64,000 bases of DNA. Origin: a virus. Where the stretch lies: positions 250,001 to 314,000 of IMG/VR virus record IMGVR_UViG_3300005056_000001; one strand, given 5' to 3'. Position numbers and translations under genes: made by a program. Positions 8,463 to 16,608 of the stretch are shown here, in pieces (positions within the stretch are counted from its first letter, which is position 1; every line of letters starts with the position of its first letter). The notes under the pieces were generated by a model. It made no database searches. It saw only the letters and a program-made list of their open reading frames with translations, and was not told the DNA's origin.

Positions 8463-8779
8463 AATACTTCACAGCAGGTAACCGTTTATATCTAGAACTA
8501 AAAGGGGCGACCAACACGGAACGTGCCATCACAGACGGAGCCAAGGACGCATCTGTTTGGCAAGACAAACGAGTCAAATTAAAGGACGGCAAGTTTATCC
8601 ATTCTCAGAATATTGACACCAACGATCTAGGCGGGACATTATTTTTTGGCTACGAATTTATAACCAAAGAAGCATTAGACTTGTATGTAAAAAAGATTTG
8701 GGTTGTTGATTTGCTATTCATTGACTTCACGCTTGAATGTGTCACAAAGGAGTATGAGGATCTTGCTAATCATGCGTAG
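8459..8779 (+). CDS. Hypothetical protein
   Basis: 106 residues; ATG overlaps the previous stop by four bases. Small alpha/beta protein with a hydrophobic C-terminal strand pair. Last gene before a convergent terminator. No family recognised. Confidence 0.55.
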   Translation: MKYFTAGNRLYLELKGATNTERAITDGAKDASVWQDKRVKLKDGKFIHSQNIDTNDLGGTLFFGYEFITKEALDLYVKKIWVVDLLFIDFTLECVTKEYEDLANHA

Positions 8780-8789
8780 GGTTTTGGTA

Positions 8790-8832
8790 AAGCTAAACCT
8801 TTACTTTTTTCATTGAAAGTAAAGCCAACCCT
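8790..8832. terminator. Convergent bidirectional terminator
   Basis: CTTTACTTT at 8799-8807 pairs with AAAGTAAAG at 8816-8824, with outer GGTT/AACC complementarity. It lies exactly between the stop of the rightward gene at 8779 and the stop of the leftward gene at 8833. Confidence 0.75.
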
Positions 8833-9483
8833 TTACTTATCGTCCTCCACACGTTCCACCTTTCCTATCTGAGACTGTATCAACATCTGAATATACAATG
8901 CATAGTTCATCATGTCGTTCATGTCCATACATGTCTTTTCGGTGGCCGTTTTCAATCCTTGATGTCTAAACATTTTCGCTTTCATGACATCAAGGATTGT
9001 TTCTATTGACCCCAATTTCCATGCGCTTGCATAGTAAATTTCCTTGTACGGGATTATTGATATTGCATCCTTGTAGGCCTCCGAAAACTTTCTGTTGCCA
9101 ACCATGGCAGAATACATACGTATTTCTTGCATCAGGTTAAACACGATATCCATTTTACCCATCCCATAGGCGGCATGTGCAGCCACAACCTTGAATATTG
9201 TTTGGTCGATCATCCCATTCGTGCTATACGAAGCCACTGTGTCGCCATATTGGGCCTGTTTTTCATTATACAAAACTATGTCAATCGAAAACCTTTCGAC
9301 CGCATAGGCAAGCGTTTCTGTGAGTCCCAAGGACTTCCATCGTGGATTTCCATATTTAACAAGGCAATCTTTGGGTAATTCTAGTCCGAATGGCGTTTGG
9401 TGCTTTTGGTGACGGTATTTGTCTATTTTTTTAGACTCTTCCTCGAGTGACACACTTGCTTGTTTTCTTAATATTTCTCTCAT
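8833..9483 (-). CDS. Hypothetical protein, probable late gene
   Basis: 216 residues, mostly helical. Starts MREILRKQASVSLEEESKK and contains a long region rich in Ala, Met and Tyr (residues 95-185). Preceded at 14 bases by a TTACATA late-motif variant. It lies downstream of the gp26-like block but is separated from it by a terminator. T4-like hub or tail assembly factors are a plausible class, with nothing specific to show it. Confidence 0.55.
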   Translation of the reverse strand: MREILRKQASVSLEEESKKIDKYRHQKHQTPFGLELPKDCLVKYGNPRWKSLGLTETLAYAVERFSIDIVLYNEKQAQYGDTVASYSTNGMIDQTIFKVVAAHAAYGMGKMDIVFNLMQEIRMYSAMVGNRKFSEAYKDAISIIPYKEIYYASAWKLGSIETILDVMKAKMFRHQGLKTATEKTCMDMNDMMNYALYIQMLIQSQIGKVERVEDDK

Positions 9484-9497
9484 GTTTTATTTTTTGG

Positions 9498-9504
9498 TAT
9501 GTAA
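9498..9504 (-). promoter_or_regulatory. Late-promoter variant TTACATA
   Basis: Minus-strand TTACATACC 14 bases before the start at 9483; a GTACATGAC lies about 20 bases further upstream. One of these probably serves the leftward gene. Confidence 0.3.
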
Positions 9505-9535
9505 AAGGCCTAATGTCATGTACAATACATAACGC

Positions 9536-9564
9536 AAAAAGGGAACAAACTTTCGTTTGCCCCC
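9536..9564 (-). terminator. Rho-independent terminator with GAAA tetraloop
   Basis: In leftward RNA, GGGGGCAAAC (9564-9555) pairs with GUUUGUUCCC (9550-9541) around GAAA, a 10-bp stem with two G-U pairs, followed by five U. It ends the leftward block starting at 11.3 kb. The +1-frame extension of the 9670-9906 gene stops only a few bases before it. Confidence 0.8.
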
Positions 9565-9599
9565 TGTCCTCAAAACCGTAGCGAAACTTTGGCGGTGAG

Positions 9600-9635
9600 T
9601 CTTATTGTCGGCTTTTGTCTTATTGTCGGCTTTTG
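9600..9635. repeat. 18-bp tandem repeat, two perfect copies
   Basis: TCTTATTGTCGGCTTTTG occurs twice in tandem with a degenerate third copy. Read leftward in the +1 frame relative to the 9670-9906 gene it encodes repeated RQKPTI units, so it may be coding after a frameshift. Confidence 0.85.
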
Positions 9636-9669
9636 CCTTATCGACCTCGGCCTTATTTCTGAACATCCA

Positions 9670-9906
9670 TCACCTTCTATATTTTTTAGACATAGACTTT
9701 TGCTTGGCAACAGATTCCTCGTTTCGACGTTGTTGTGTTTTCCTGTTTTTGTATATTTGCTCAAGATCCTTTGAAAAAATCTTAAGCTCATAGAAAGACA
9801 TTTTTTCAAATTCTTTTTTAGAAACGCCTTGTTCCTTTTTCATTCTTAACCACAAGGCACTAAAGTCGATGTCGGATTGGAATGACTGAAGAATCTGATA
9901 GTCCAT
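9670..9906 (-). CDS. Small protein after gp26-like gene (gp51 position), possible frameshift product
   Basis: 78 residues, largely charged helix, starting ten bases after the gp26-like gene. In T4, gene 26 is followed by gene 51, and both act in baseplate hub assembly, so position suggests a gp51-like chaperone; sequence similarity is not evident. Near the 3' end lies TCT AAA AAA TAT (9690-9679); a slip into the +1 frame anywhere before the stop at 9670 would extend the protein to a stop at 9570, just before the terminator. Without it a 100-base untranslated tail would remain. Confidence 0.6.
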   Translation of the reverse strand: MDYQILQSFQSDIDFSALWLRMKKEQGVSKKEFEKMSFYELKIFSKDLEQIYKNRKTQQRRNEESVAKQKSMSKKYRR

Positions 9907-9916
9907 AACATTTAGA

Positions 9917-10795
9917 CTAGATAGTAAATTCTCTTTTAGACTTGATAAAACCTGTCCAATCGGTTGGAGTAATCCATGTTTTACTTTCTTGAAAGCAACT
10001 TTTACATGTCACTGTACCCTCCTCAGTACCATCCAACACGTATTGTGTCAAGAATTGTAGTTCTTCCATGTCACTGTCAGAAAGTTCTTTGTTAAAACGC
10101 CTTAGATATGTTTTCATAGTATTGTCAGGCTTCTTGCAAATATCTGTGTCTGATGGGTGGTCACGCAAAAAAGTAAACACCTTTGAAAATTCCATAACTC
10201 GTTCCCGTTCCATTTCTCCGCTGTCAACCAACGGTTTTAGTAATTCGTTGGCGGCACTTACCTCATCCAAGGTGGCGGGTAAGTAATACCATACCTTACT
10301 GAAGTGCTCGTTGCCGATAGCAAAAACCTTGCCGTCCCAATACTTGTTGATATGGTCAGGCGTGACTGTGATTAGGTCAGGCGTGAAATGGTTGAACTGT
10401 TTGTGATTGCAACTACCACACGTGCTTTTGAATTGTAGAGGATTTTCAAATTTATTCAATTCACGTATTTTCATCAATAGCTTGGTTCTGTCCAAGCCGA
10501 AAAGATAGTTACCCGAAAGAGGTTTGTCTACACTAGGTACTCTGACACGTGCATGTTTTGCAACCACATATCCCCACATAGTTGCCAACTGCACAGGATT
10601 CTCTAGGTTGATTCCTCCAATCCATTGAAGCGTCTTTACATTCATTTTAGATATCTCAACAGATGAGCCGTTTGGGTAATATTTTCCCCCATAACCCAAT
10701 TCGGACATATCCACTGTAATCCATTTCGTTGGTGAAACAGGCGTTTTTACATTGCCTTTCATCAGTGCCTTTAGGGCGGTTTTTTCTTTTGCCAT
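9917..10795 (-). CDS. gp26-like baseplate hub/assembly protein with zinc ribbon
   Basis: 292 residues. The N-terminal part has the pattern of T4-like gp26 proteins: a beta region with GGKYYPNG (residues 36-43), then a helical segment with LLMKIRELN followed by CGSCNHKQ, and a second CKSC pair near residue 267; together the four Cys could bind zinc. Family members act in assembly of the baseplate hub. It is preceded by the gp55-like sigma gene (stop to start spacing three bases) and followed by the small gene at the gp51 position. Divergent, so the assignment is moderate. Confidence 0.6.
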   Translation of the reverse strand: MAKEKTALKALMKGNVKTPVSPTKWITVDMSELGYGGKYYPNGSSVEISKMNVKTLQWIGGINLENPVQLATMWGYVVAKHARVRVPSVDKPLSGNYLFGLDRTKLLMKIRELNKFENPLQFKSTCGSCNHKQFNHFTPDLITVTPDHINKYWDGKVFAIGNEHFSKVWYYLPATLDEVSAANELLKPLVDSGEMERERVMEFSKVFTFLRDHPSDTDICKKPDNTMKTYLRRFNKELSDSDMEELQFLTQYVLDGTEEGTVTCKSCFQESKTWITPTDWTGFIKSKREFTI

Positions 10796-10798
10796 AAT

Positions 10799-11152
10799 TT
10801 ATTGTTCAGTATCCCCATTATATATGGCATCCAAAGAGACACCATCCCGTTCCAATTGGGGGTAAGAGTTAATTATTAGATTGGTAATTGTTGTAGTGTA
10901 ATAAGAAAATGGGTTCTTTCTATTGAAATTGAATTTATAATACCTTGTTAACAACCCTTCCATGGCAAACGAAACGACATCGTTTCTGTCTTCTTCTATG
11001 ACATATTTAAAAAGATCCGCCAATTTTTGGGACATGTCATAAAACATTTGCACAAGTTTTCGGGTTGGTTCCCCTTGCCACATAGACATAACCATTTCAT
11101 TGTACATCACTTGTTTGTCGATATCGAGTTTGTCGATCTTTTTTTTTGACAT
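10799..11152 (-). CDS. gp55-like late-transcription sigma factor
   Basis: 117 residues from ATG 11152 (MSKKKIDKLD); a longer in-frame start at 11182 would overlap the upstream gene. The central part, EGLLTRYYKFNFNRKNPFSYYTTTITN with the preceding acidic helix, matches the sigma region 2-like core of T4 gp55 (ASYI or AYIT helix after N/K-P-hAY). gp55 recruits host RNA polymerase to late promoters with the sliding clamp. It is shorter than T4 gp55 (185 residues), lacking some C-terminal sequence. It is the best candidate to read the GTACATA sites. Confidence 0.7.
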   Translation of the reverse strand: MSKKKIDKLDIDKQVMYNEMVMSMWQGEPTRKLVQMFYDMSQKLADLFKYVIEEDRNDVVSFAMEGLLTRYYKFNFNRKNPFSYYTTTITNLIINSYPQLERDGVSLDAIYNGDTEQ

Positions 11153-11162
11153 GTATATGTTT

Positions 11163-11321
11163 TTATGAAAGTAAGTGGTCACGCAAATCGTCTTTCTTTA
11201 CCACTTTTGTTCCTTCCTTGAATTCGACGCTGACCTTATCGGTTGTTGATTCAGAAACATTAGCCGAAACTTTTCCTAGTCCGTGTTTTGGGTGATATAC
11301 TTTATCTTCTTCGTTTTTCAT
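11163..11321 (-). CDS. Small SH3-like or CarD-like protein
   Basis: 52 residues, MKNEEDKVYHPKHGLGKV onward, ending DHLLS. The opening V-x-HPKHGLGKV resembles the first strands of CarD/TRCF-type RNA polymerase interaction domains (VxHPxHGxGxV), here cut to a minimal barrel. Located 10 bases upstream of the late sigma gene on the same strand, which makes a transcription role attractive but unproven. A-rich leader before ATG 11321. Confidence 0.6.
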   Translation of the reverse strand: MKNEEDKVYHPKHGLGKVSANVSESTTDKVSVEFKEGTKVVKKDDLRDHLLS

Positions 11322-11384
11322 GCTATTTTGTTTTTGTTAAATAATGTTATATAATGTACAATAATCATATTTTTTGTTTGTATT

Positions 11385-11391
11385 GTACATA
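11385..11391 (+). promoter_or_regulatory. Candidate late promoter GTACATA (distal)
   Basis: ATTGTACATAATAC, first of two sites in front of the 799-residue protein gene. Confidence 0.5.
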
Positions 11392-11417
11392 ATACACAAC
11401 GTTAAAAAATCCGTTTA

Positions 11418-11424
11418 GTACATA
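11418..11424 (+). promoter_or_regulatory. Candidate late promoter GTACATA (proximal)
   Basis: TTAGTACATATATC, 46 bases before ATG 11471 and 33 bases after the distal site (start to start). The doubled site suggests strong late expression of the downstream gene. Confidence 0.5.
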
Positions 11425-11470
11425 TATCGAAGATTTTTTAATAATTAATAGCACACAAAATATTTGCCTC

Positions 11471-13870
11471 ATGAAAAAAGTATATGAATTACAAGCTAAG
11501 CAATTGGTAGATGCGATGAACATCACAAAGCTACTAGGCGATGTTGTTCCATTAACGGTAGAGGGCGTTAGTCTGCGTAAAAGACTGTTGTTAAAGTATT
11601 CCGATGGTTTTAACACCATTACCGAAGCTAATCATGCCTATGCATGTATCAACACACACTGCCAATCAAAATTGGGCAGTATGGACACCCCAATGTTTAA
11701 CATTATCAAAACCCTAAAGGAATCGTTCGACAAGGACATGACACGTATTCGCTTAATTAGTATGGCAGAGCATCTGTCTCTCAGCGAAAATATCGGTTCA
11801 AGGTCTATTGTTGAGGACATTTGTAAAGCCCTCGAAACCAAAGACGATAGTTTGAATTACATTATTGGCGAAGGGGTTTCCCAATACAAGAACGACTACA
11901 AACCGCTAAGTTCTTTGGTTGCCGAAACACGCAAGAATAACCTAAACAAAAATAAGTCGGCAAGTTACACAGTAACAATCCCTGTTGGCTTTGTTGGCGA
12001 AAAGGACAACAAAAAATATTTAAGATTTAAGGACATTTGGTTGTCTATTGACGAAAACAAGAATGTGGCACAGGTTAGCCATGCACCAACCGAATTTATC
12101 ACCATCACGGATGCCATGGAAAAATGCTGTGAATGGAAAGGCGAAGAAAAACGTTACCTTGTTAAGGTTGGCGACAAAAAGTTCTTTGTGAACGACAAGG
12201 GTATTTTTGAGGGTCGTGTAAAATACGACAAGGACAAGTTTGTTGCAAAGGCCCAACTAATGGGCGAATCATGCTCCGAGGCAGCCAATGTTGTTTTATT
12301 CCTGTCTGAACATTTTGAGAATGTCTTTGAATTTGACGAGTGTGTAATGTCTACCAATGAATACAACGACAGAGTTATTTCGGGTAAAATCGGAAACCAA
12401 CCTCTTGTTCTTGTTTTGGAGGGTCGTTACCCGATTGAGGCACGATTTGTGGAAAGCGTTGCAGAAGCAACCCGAATTGCAAGTAAAATTGTGGGCATTG
12501 ACCTAAACGAGGCAATGGTCGAAACAATCGAATCCGAGAAACGCACCAAGGCACAAAAGGAAACCTTCATTAAGGTACAAGAAAAGAAAAGAACCACTTT
12601 CTTGGAAAAGAAAGCAATCACTCTCGAAAAAATTGCAGCAACCGACAAAGGCACAAAACGTCACGAGAAATTGGTAGAGACTCTTCAGATAATCGAGGGG
12701 CATCTAACAAAAACTCAAAACATTATCGAAGGCAAAGACGAGGACAACAAGTTTGTTCCGTTGTCTGAGCGTAAATCTAGTTACAAGGAAGGTGTTGATT
12801 TGAATGAGGCCAAAGACAAGGACGCTGACAAGGATAAAGACAAGGACAAAGACGCTGACAAAGACAAAGATAAGGACGCTGATAAGGACAAAGACAAAGA
12901 TAAGGACGCTGATAAGGATAAAGACAAAGATAAGGACGCTGATAAAGACAAGGACGCTGATAAAGATAAAGATAAAGATAAAGATAAAGATAAAGACAAG
13001 GACGCTGACAAGGATAAAGATGAGGACGCTGACAAGGATGCCGATAAGGACAAAAAATCCGAATCAAAACGTGCCCACATCAAAAATATGGTTGAAAAAT
13101 ACTATCAAAAAGATGCGTCGAACAGCCTACAGGAAAACATGTTGAAGCTTCTTGATGACGAGACTAAAAATCGTTTTTTGGAAAGTCAAAAACAACCTGT
13201 TGGTGACGGAAGAATGGCTGTGCAAAATATCCTTGAGGGTAAGTACAGAAACAAATCGTTTCCGACGATCAACGAGAGCAAGGATGTGTCCGCAACAAGC
13301 CGTATCAAGCAAATGTTGGAGGAGGAGTTTAATTACAAAAGCAAGAACGACAAGCCGCTTACACGTAAGGAGATTATTGAAATGCGTGATGGTGTTAACG
13401 AGCCTATTGTTACTTACGAAGACGCTTATATTAAATGGCTTGATTACGAAGCAAGAGAAGGACTTCTTGAAATTAGTACAGACTTTAGCAAGTCGGAAGT
13501 TATTTATGCATTCGAAAGTTTCTTGAGGGATAATACAAGCTTTGCAATTTCTAAGAGAAAAATGGAATCTGTGGTCAATACAAAAGTATTTAAACGAACC
13601 ATTGAGCCATTTGGATACCGAGTTGTGGGATTAGATGGGTATAAGAGGATTAACGAGGCAAAAGTCTTGCCAACATTTTTAATACGCCTTTCAGACACTT
13701 CGTATTCACAAAAGGAGTTGGTTGCAATGATCAAAAAGGAGGTCAAGAATGACATTGATGTAAATAAAGAAGAAAATGATTTGCTCATTACACCTTCAGA
13801 CAAAAAAGATTTCAAATCTATTATGAAGTTTTTGAAAGATAATGACATCAAGTTAGATTTTGAACTATAA
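11471..13870 (+). CDS. Large protein with Asp-Lys repeat linker, probable head/internal virion protein
   Basis: 799 residues. An N-terminal domain (1-340) of mixed structure, a charged helical segment (about 345-430), a low-complexity linker of DKDKDAD-type repeats (about 448-530), then a C-terminal region (535-799) with charged helices and a small terminal alpha/beta domain. Two late-type motifs precede it and a strong terminator follows, so it is an abundant late product by inference. The charged linker resembles that of the protease-scaffold fusion, which suggests a head-core partner, but no family is recognised. Confidence 0.65.
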   Translation: MKKVYELQAKQLVDAMNITKLLGDVVPLTVEGVSLRKRLLLKYSDGFNTITEANHAYACINTHCQSKLGSMDTPMFNIIKTLKESFDKDMTRIRLISMAEHLSLSENIGSRSIVEDICKALETKDDSLNYIIGEGVSQYKNDYKPLSSLVAETRKNNLNKNKSASYTVTIPVGFVGEKDNKKYLRFKDIWLSIDENKNVAQVSHAPTEFITITDAMEKCCEWKGEEKRYLVKVGDKKFFVNDKGIFEGRVKYDKDKFVAKAQLMGESCSEAANVVLFLSEHFENVFEFDECVMSTNEYNDRVISGKIGNQPLVLVLEGRYPIEARFVESVAEATRIASKIVGIDLNEAMVETIESEKRTKAQKETFIKVQEKKRTTFLEKKAITLEKIAATDKGTKRHEKLVETLQIIEGHLTKTQNIIEGKDEDNKFVPLSERKSSYKEGVDLNEAKDKDADKDKDKDKDADKDKDKDADKDKDKDKDADKDKDKDKDADKDKDADKDKDKDKDKDKDKDADKDKDEDADKDADKDKKSESKRAHIKNMVEKYYQKDASNSLQENMLKLLDDETKNRFLESQKQPVGDGRMAVQNILEGKYRNKSFPTINESKDVSATSRIKQMLEEEFNYKSKNDKPLTRKEIIEMRDGVNEPIVTYEDAYIKWLDYEAREGLLEISTDFSKSEVIYAFESFLRDNTSFAISKRKMESVVNTKVFKRTIEPFGYRVVGLDGYKRINEAKVLPTFLIRLSDTSYSQKELVAMIKKEVKNDIDVNKEENDLLITPSDKKDFKSIMKFLKDNDIKLDFEL
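12812..13053 (+). repeat. Coding tandem repeat (GAC AAG GAC GCT type units)
   Basis: About 240 bases of in-frame near-perfect repeats built from GAYAARGAY and GAYGCT, encoding DK and DAD units. Copy number is likely to vary between related phages by slippage. Confidence 0.9.
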
Positions 13871-13893
13871 TTTTAATAGACCAAATAATACCC

Positions 13894-13928
13894 AAAAACC
13901 GAACCAATACATTATTGGTTCGGTTTTT
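13894..13928. terminator. Terminator hairpin
   Basis: Perfect 15-bp stem: 13894-13908 pairs with 13914-13928 around ACATT, followed by T-run. Ends the 799-residue protein unit; a GTACATA site begins seven bases later. Confidence 0.9.
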
Positions 13929-13934
13929 TTAATG

Positions 13935-13971
13935 GTACATACCCTATATTAGCAATTATTTACTATCTTTG
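13935..13971 (+). promoter_or_regulatory. Candidate late promoter plus TATCTTTG box
   Basis: GTACATA at 13935-13941 follows the terminator directly. TATCTTTG at 13964-13971 fits the Bacteroidota -7 element, but I see no TTG at the right spacing. Either could serve the gene at 13984. Confidence 0.4.
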
Positions 13972-13983
13972 AAAAAAATATAA

Positions 13984-15045
13984 ATGAAATTACATAAATT
14001 GTCAGAACGTCTACAGGGTGGTGCGTTCATGGAAGAAAGAGGAATCGAAATAAATTACGGCAACAAAATAAAATACAGCCAACATCAGGGTGATCGTGAA
14101 ATGGCAATTGAACGACTAACAGAATTGTCCATACGTACCATCATGAATCTTTCTTCTAGCAAGATCAAGGGCACCATGAAGGAGTTGTATGACTTGGGTG
14201 TGGCACATGGTGTTCAGAACCTTGTCATTTCCATGGCAAAAGAGTACAATGACAAATATGTCAATACGGATGTTATTACAGACGGTGTCGTGGGTGTTAT
14301 TGAGCGGTACGAGAATAACGGACATCCGTTGTTCCCAAAAAGCCCCAACGGTAAGGCACAGGTCAAACAATATACAATTAGATACCACGAGGGTTCGTAT
14401 CAATACGACAACGAGGTATTCAAGGGTACACTAAAGGATGCCAAGGAGCATGCCAAGTCAAAATTGCAAGAACTGCATGATTATCGTAACGGTAAACTAG
14501 AAGACAGTATTTGGGCAACATTTAGCGATTCAGAGGACGGCGACGAGATGTTTGATGAGCGTGTTAGTATGAAAAGAGGTAAATTTGGCGAAGCACTAAG
14601 CGGGGCAGAATATATAATCGGACAAATACAGCTTGGAAATTCCTTGTATCTATATATGGATGAATATTTAAAACTTGATTTAAAGAGTCAGCGTTTGGTT
14701 ATGGCGGCAAATGCGAAATATGTGAAAGACAAGGAAGCTGCCGAAGACGAAGATTTAAAAAGAAAGGATATTTCTCCTAAAGGTCAAAAGACTCTCGATT
14801 TGTTAATTGCAAGATACAACGATGATCTTGACTATTTAAAAGACCGAATTACTAGAGGCGCACCTAGAGACAAACGAAGAGTGTTTAAGTCGTTTATGGC
14901 AAGATGGGCTGTGTACGATGATGAAATGCACAGTTTACTTAGGGATGAATACGGTCTTAAATGGTCTTATAATCAAAAGGCAAATGATATATATAAGAAG
15001 ATTGAGACGTATGAACCAATCAAGCACAAATATATAGGAAGATAG
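13984..15045 (+). CDS. Hypothetical protein, 353 residues
   Basis: ATG start behind a GTACATA site. Predominantly helical and highly charged; residues 220-245 are more hydrophobic, and the C-terminal third is basic (TRGAPRDKRRVFKSFMARWA). Forms its own unit between two strong terminators. No family recognised; a DNA- or head-associated protein is possible. Confidence 0.6.
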   Translation: MKLHKLSERLQGGAFMEERGIEINYGNKIKYSQHQGDREMAIERLTELSIRTIMNLSSSKIKGTMKELYDLGVAHGVQNLVISMAKEYNDKYVNTDVITDGVVGVIERYENNGHPLFPKSPNGKAQVKQYTIRYHEGSYQYDNEVFKGTLKDAKEHAKSKLQELHDYRNGKLEDSIWATFSDSEDGDEMFDERVSMKRGKFGEALSGAEYIIGQIQLGNSLYLYMDEYLKLDLKSQRLVMAANAKYVKDKEAAEDEDLKRKDISPKGQKTLDLLIARYNDDLDYLKDRITRGAPRDKRRVFKSFMARWAVYDDEMHSLLRDEYGLKWSYNQKANDIYKKIETYEPIKHKYIGR

Positions 15046-15071
15046 AGACTTAAGTATAATTACAATAAATA

Positions 15072-15102
15072 AAAAAAGCCTGTCAAATGACAGGCTTTTT
15101 TA
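15072..15102. terminator. Convergent terminator
   Basis: AAAAAAGCCTGTC pairs with GACAGGCTTTTTT around a four-base loop. Lies between the rightward gene ending 15045 and the stop of the leftward polymerase gene at 15100. Confidence 0.9.
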
Positions 15103-16608
15103 TGCTTTCATATATGCCTTCGGGAAGTTCCATGGCTCGACCAAATACATTTCCTTGCCCTTTAAATGTGGGTATTCGGTGGTTATGTATAGTATGGCAC
15201 TCTTGGAATACTTCTTGTATATCAAAATATCCATTGAAGGTTTTGGTGCCCATGTTGGGGGCAATTCAGAGTCGTCGATGTCCCACGAAAAATATTGAAT
15301 CTCTTTTCCCACAATAAAAGGATACGATTTAACTTTGGATCCATTTCCCAAATGTCTTTCGTTAATTTTTTGATCAATAATAATGTTGTTATAGGTCGTG
15401 ATACCTTTTTCGTTGACCCCTGCGCCTTTGGTGGTGACATACCGCCCATTAACCATCTCTGTTTTGTTGCTAAACTTACGAACGGTTTGTGTATTACTAA
15501 GCTCCTCCACGCCCAATTTATTGAGCTCCTGAATATGTTTCGACATCATGTCCAACAGGTACGGAAGGTTATTGTGCTCGGAATTTGAACTTCGTAACAT
15601 AATATTTAGTAAATCCTTTAGCTTTTTCCTGATTATTTTTGGATACGATGTCTTCTTGACAACGATCCCTCCTGCCTTAACATCTTCCTCGTCTGACTTG
15701 TCTGTGCCATCCAATATAATAAGAGACGAACAGTAGCATTTTTTGGCATAAATATGCATCTTTTCAAGTATTTGCTCACACTCAAGAACATAGAAGTTGG
15801 TGGCATTTCTCATGTCACACATATTCTGAATTATCTTGTGATAGAATGGTATCAATCCCTCTAGACAGAACCATTCGATAAATCTACAAATACGAAGTAT
15901 GTCATCCGTTTCGGGGTCAATACCGTAAGACCGACATATATTTTCAAAGCCAATACAAATAGAATCGGTGTCCCCATACAAAACAGTGTGGCGGGTTGGT
16001 GTTTTGTCAATAAATTCTACCTTTGGATTGCCACGATTGCCACGTGGTTTGTGTTCAATGACCTCTTGTGATTCCACGAGATGAGGAATTGATTTTGGTG
16101 ACGTGTCCACACGAACAATATCCCCAAACCTTTCTTTCATCTCTTTAAAGTCGATGTACAAATCAAGTAGTCCTATTTTACCACCCTTGTAAGGAACCTC
16201 AACATTATCAAGAAGCCTTGTTGTTTCGACATCCAATGTCTTGAATATCCAACGCCCCTCTGCCGTAATGTCTGCGGCAACCTCCATTGATGTGTATTCG
16301 GCAAAAGATGCACCAACATAACCATAAAGACCATTCGAGTCCAATTTCTTGTTTTGTTCCAAATCGTAATAAAACGTTCGTGCTGCCTTGACCTTTGTGA
16401 GTAGTTGCTTGGCACCGTCAAGTCCCAAGAGCTTAATTGACTTGACTGTGTCAAGAAATTCGGCTGTCGATTCCTTGTTCTTGTCAAGTGCATTAACCCC
16501 TCCCTTGACTTTGTCGTGGTATGGATTCAACGGTGCCACCAAATCCCAATACATCAAGTCTGTTTCACCGACCTCGTTGCGCCTAGGAAAGTTATTAGGC
16601 TTATTCAT
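15100..16608 (-). CDS. Family B DNA polymerase, C-terminal half (split gene)
   Basis: 502 residues that start with ATG inside the upstream gene's stop region (8-base overlap) and carry only the C-terminal part of a T4 gp43-type polymerase: motif B KKLDSNGLYG (residues 87-96), motif C YGDTDS (211-216) with the catalytic Asp pair, then palm and thumb sequence to a normal end. The 3'-5' exonuclease and motif A (DxxSLYPS) are absent, and no such sequence occurs elsewhere in this window, so the N-terminal half must be another gene outside it. The motif B to C distance is enlarged. No intein sequence is visible at the N-terminus. Coupled to the clamp-like gene. Confidence 0.88.
   Translation of the reverse strand: MNKPNNFPRRNEVGETDLMYWDLVAPLNPYHDKVKGGVNALDKNKESTAEFLDTVKSIKLLGLDGAKQLLTKVKAARTFYYDLEQNKKLDSNGLYGYVGASFAEYTSMEVAADITAEGRWIFKTLDVETTRLLDNVEVPYKGGKIGLLDLYIDFKEMKERFGDIVRVDTSPKSIPHLVESQEVIEHKPRGNRGNPKVEFIDKTPTRHTVLYGDTDSICIGFENICRSYGIDPETDDILRICRFIEWFCLEGLIPFYHKIIQNMCDMRNATNFYVLECEQILEKMHIYAKKCYCSSLIILDGTDKSDEEDVKAGGIVVKKTSYPKIIRKKLKDLLNIMLRSSNSEHNNLPYLLDMMSKHIQELNKLGVEELSNTQTVRKFSNKTEMVNGRYVTTKGAGVNEKGITTYNNIIIDQKINERHLGNGSKVKSYPFIVGKEIQYFSWDIDDSELPPTWAPKPSMDILIYKKYSKSAILYITTEYPHLKGKEMYLVEPWNFPKAYMKA

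Noticed and set aside
9570-9809. Independent 79-residue leftward gene
   Set aside because: Its N-terminal part overlaps the coupled gene at 9670-9906 in another frame and looks random; only the 3' part, as a frameshift extension, is kept as a possibility.
12777-13145. Long open frames in other frames over the Asp-Lys repeat (two leftward, one rightward)
   Set aside because: They exist only because the repeat lacks stops in all frames; products are pure Ser/Leu, Pro/Cys/Tyr or Thr/Lys low complexity and overlap a real gene.
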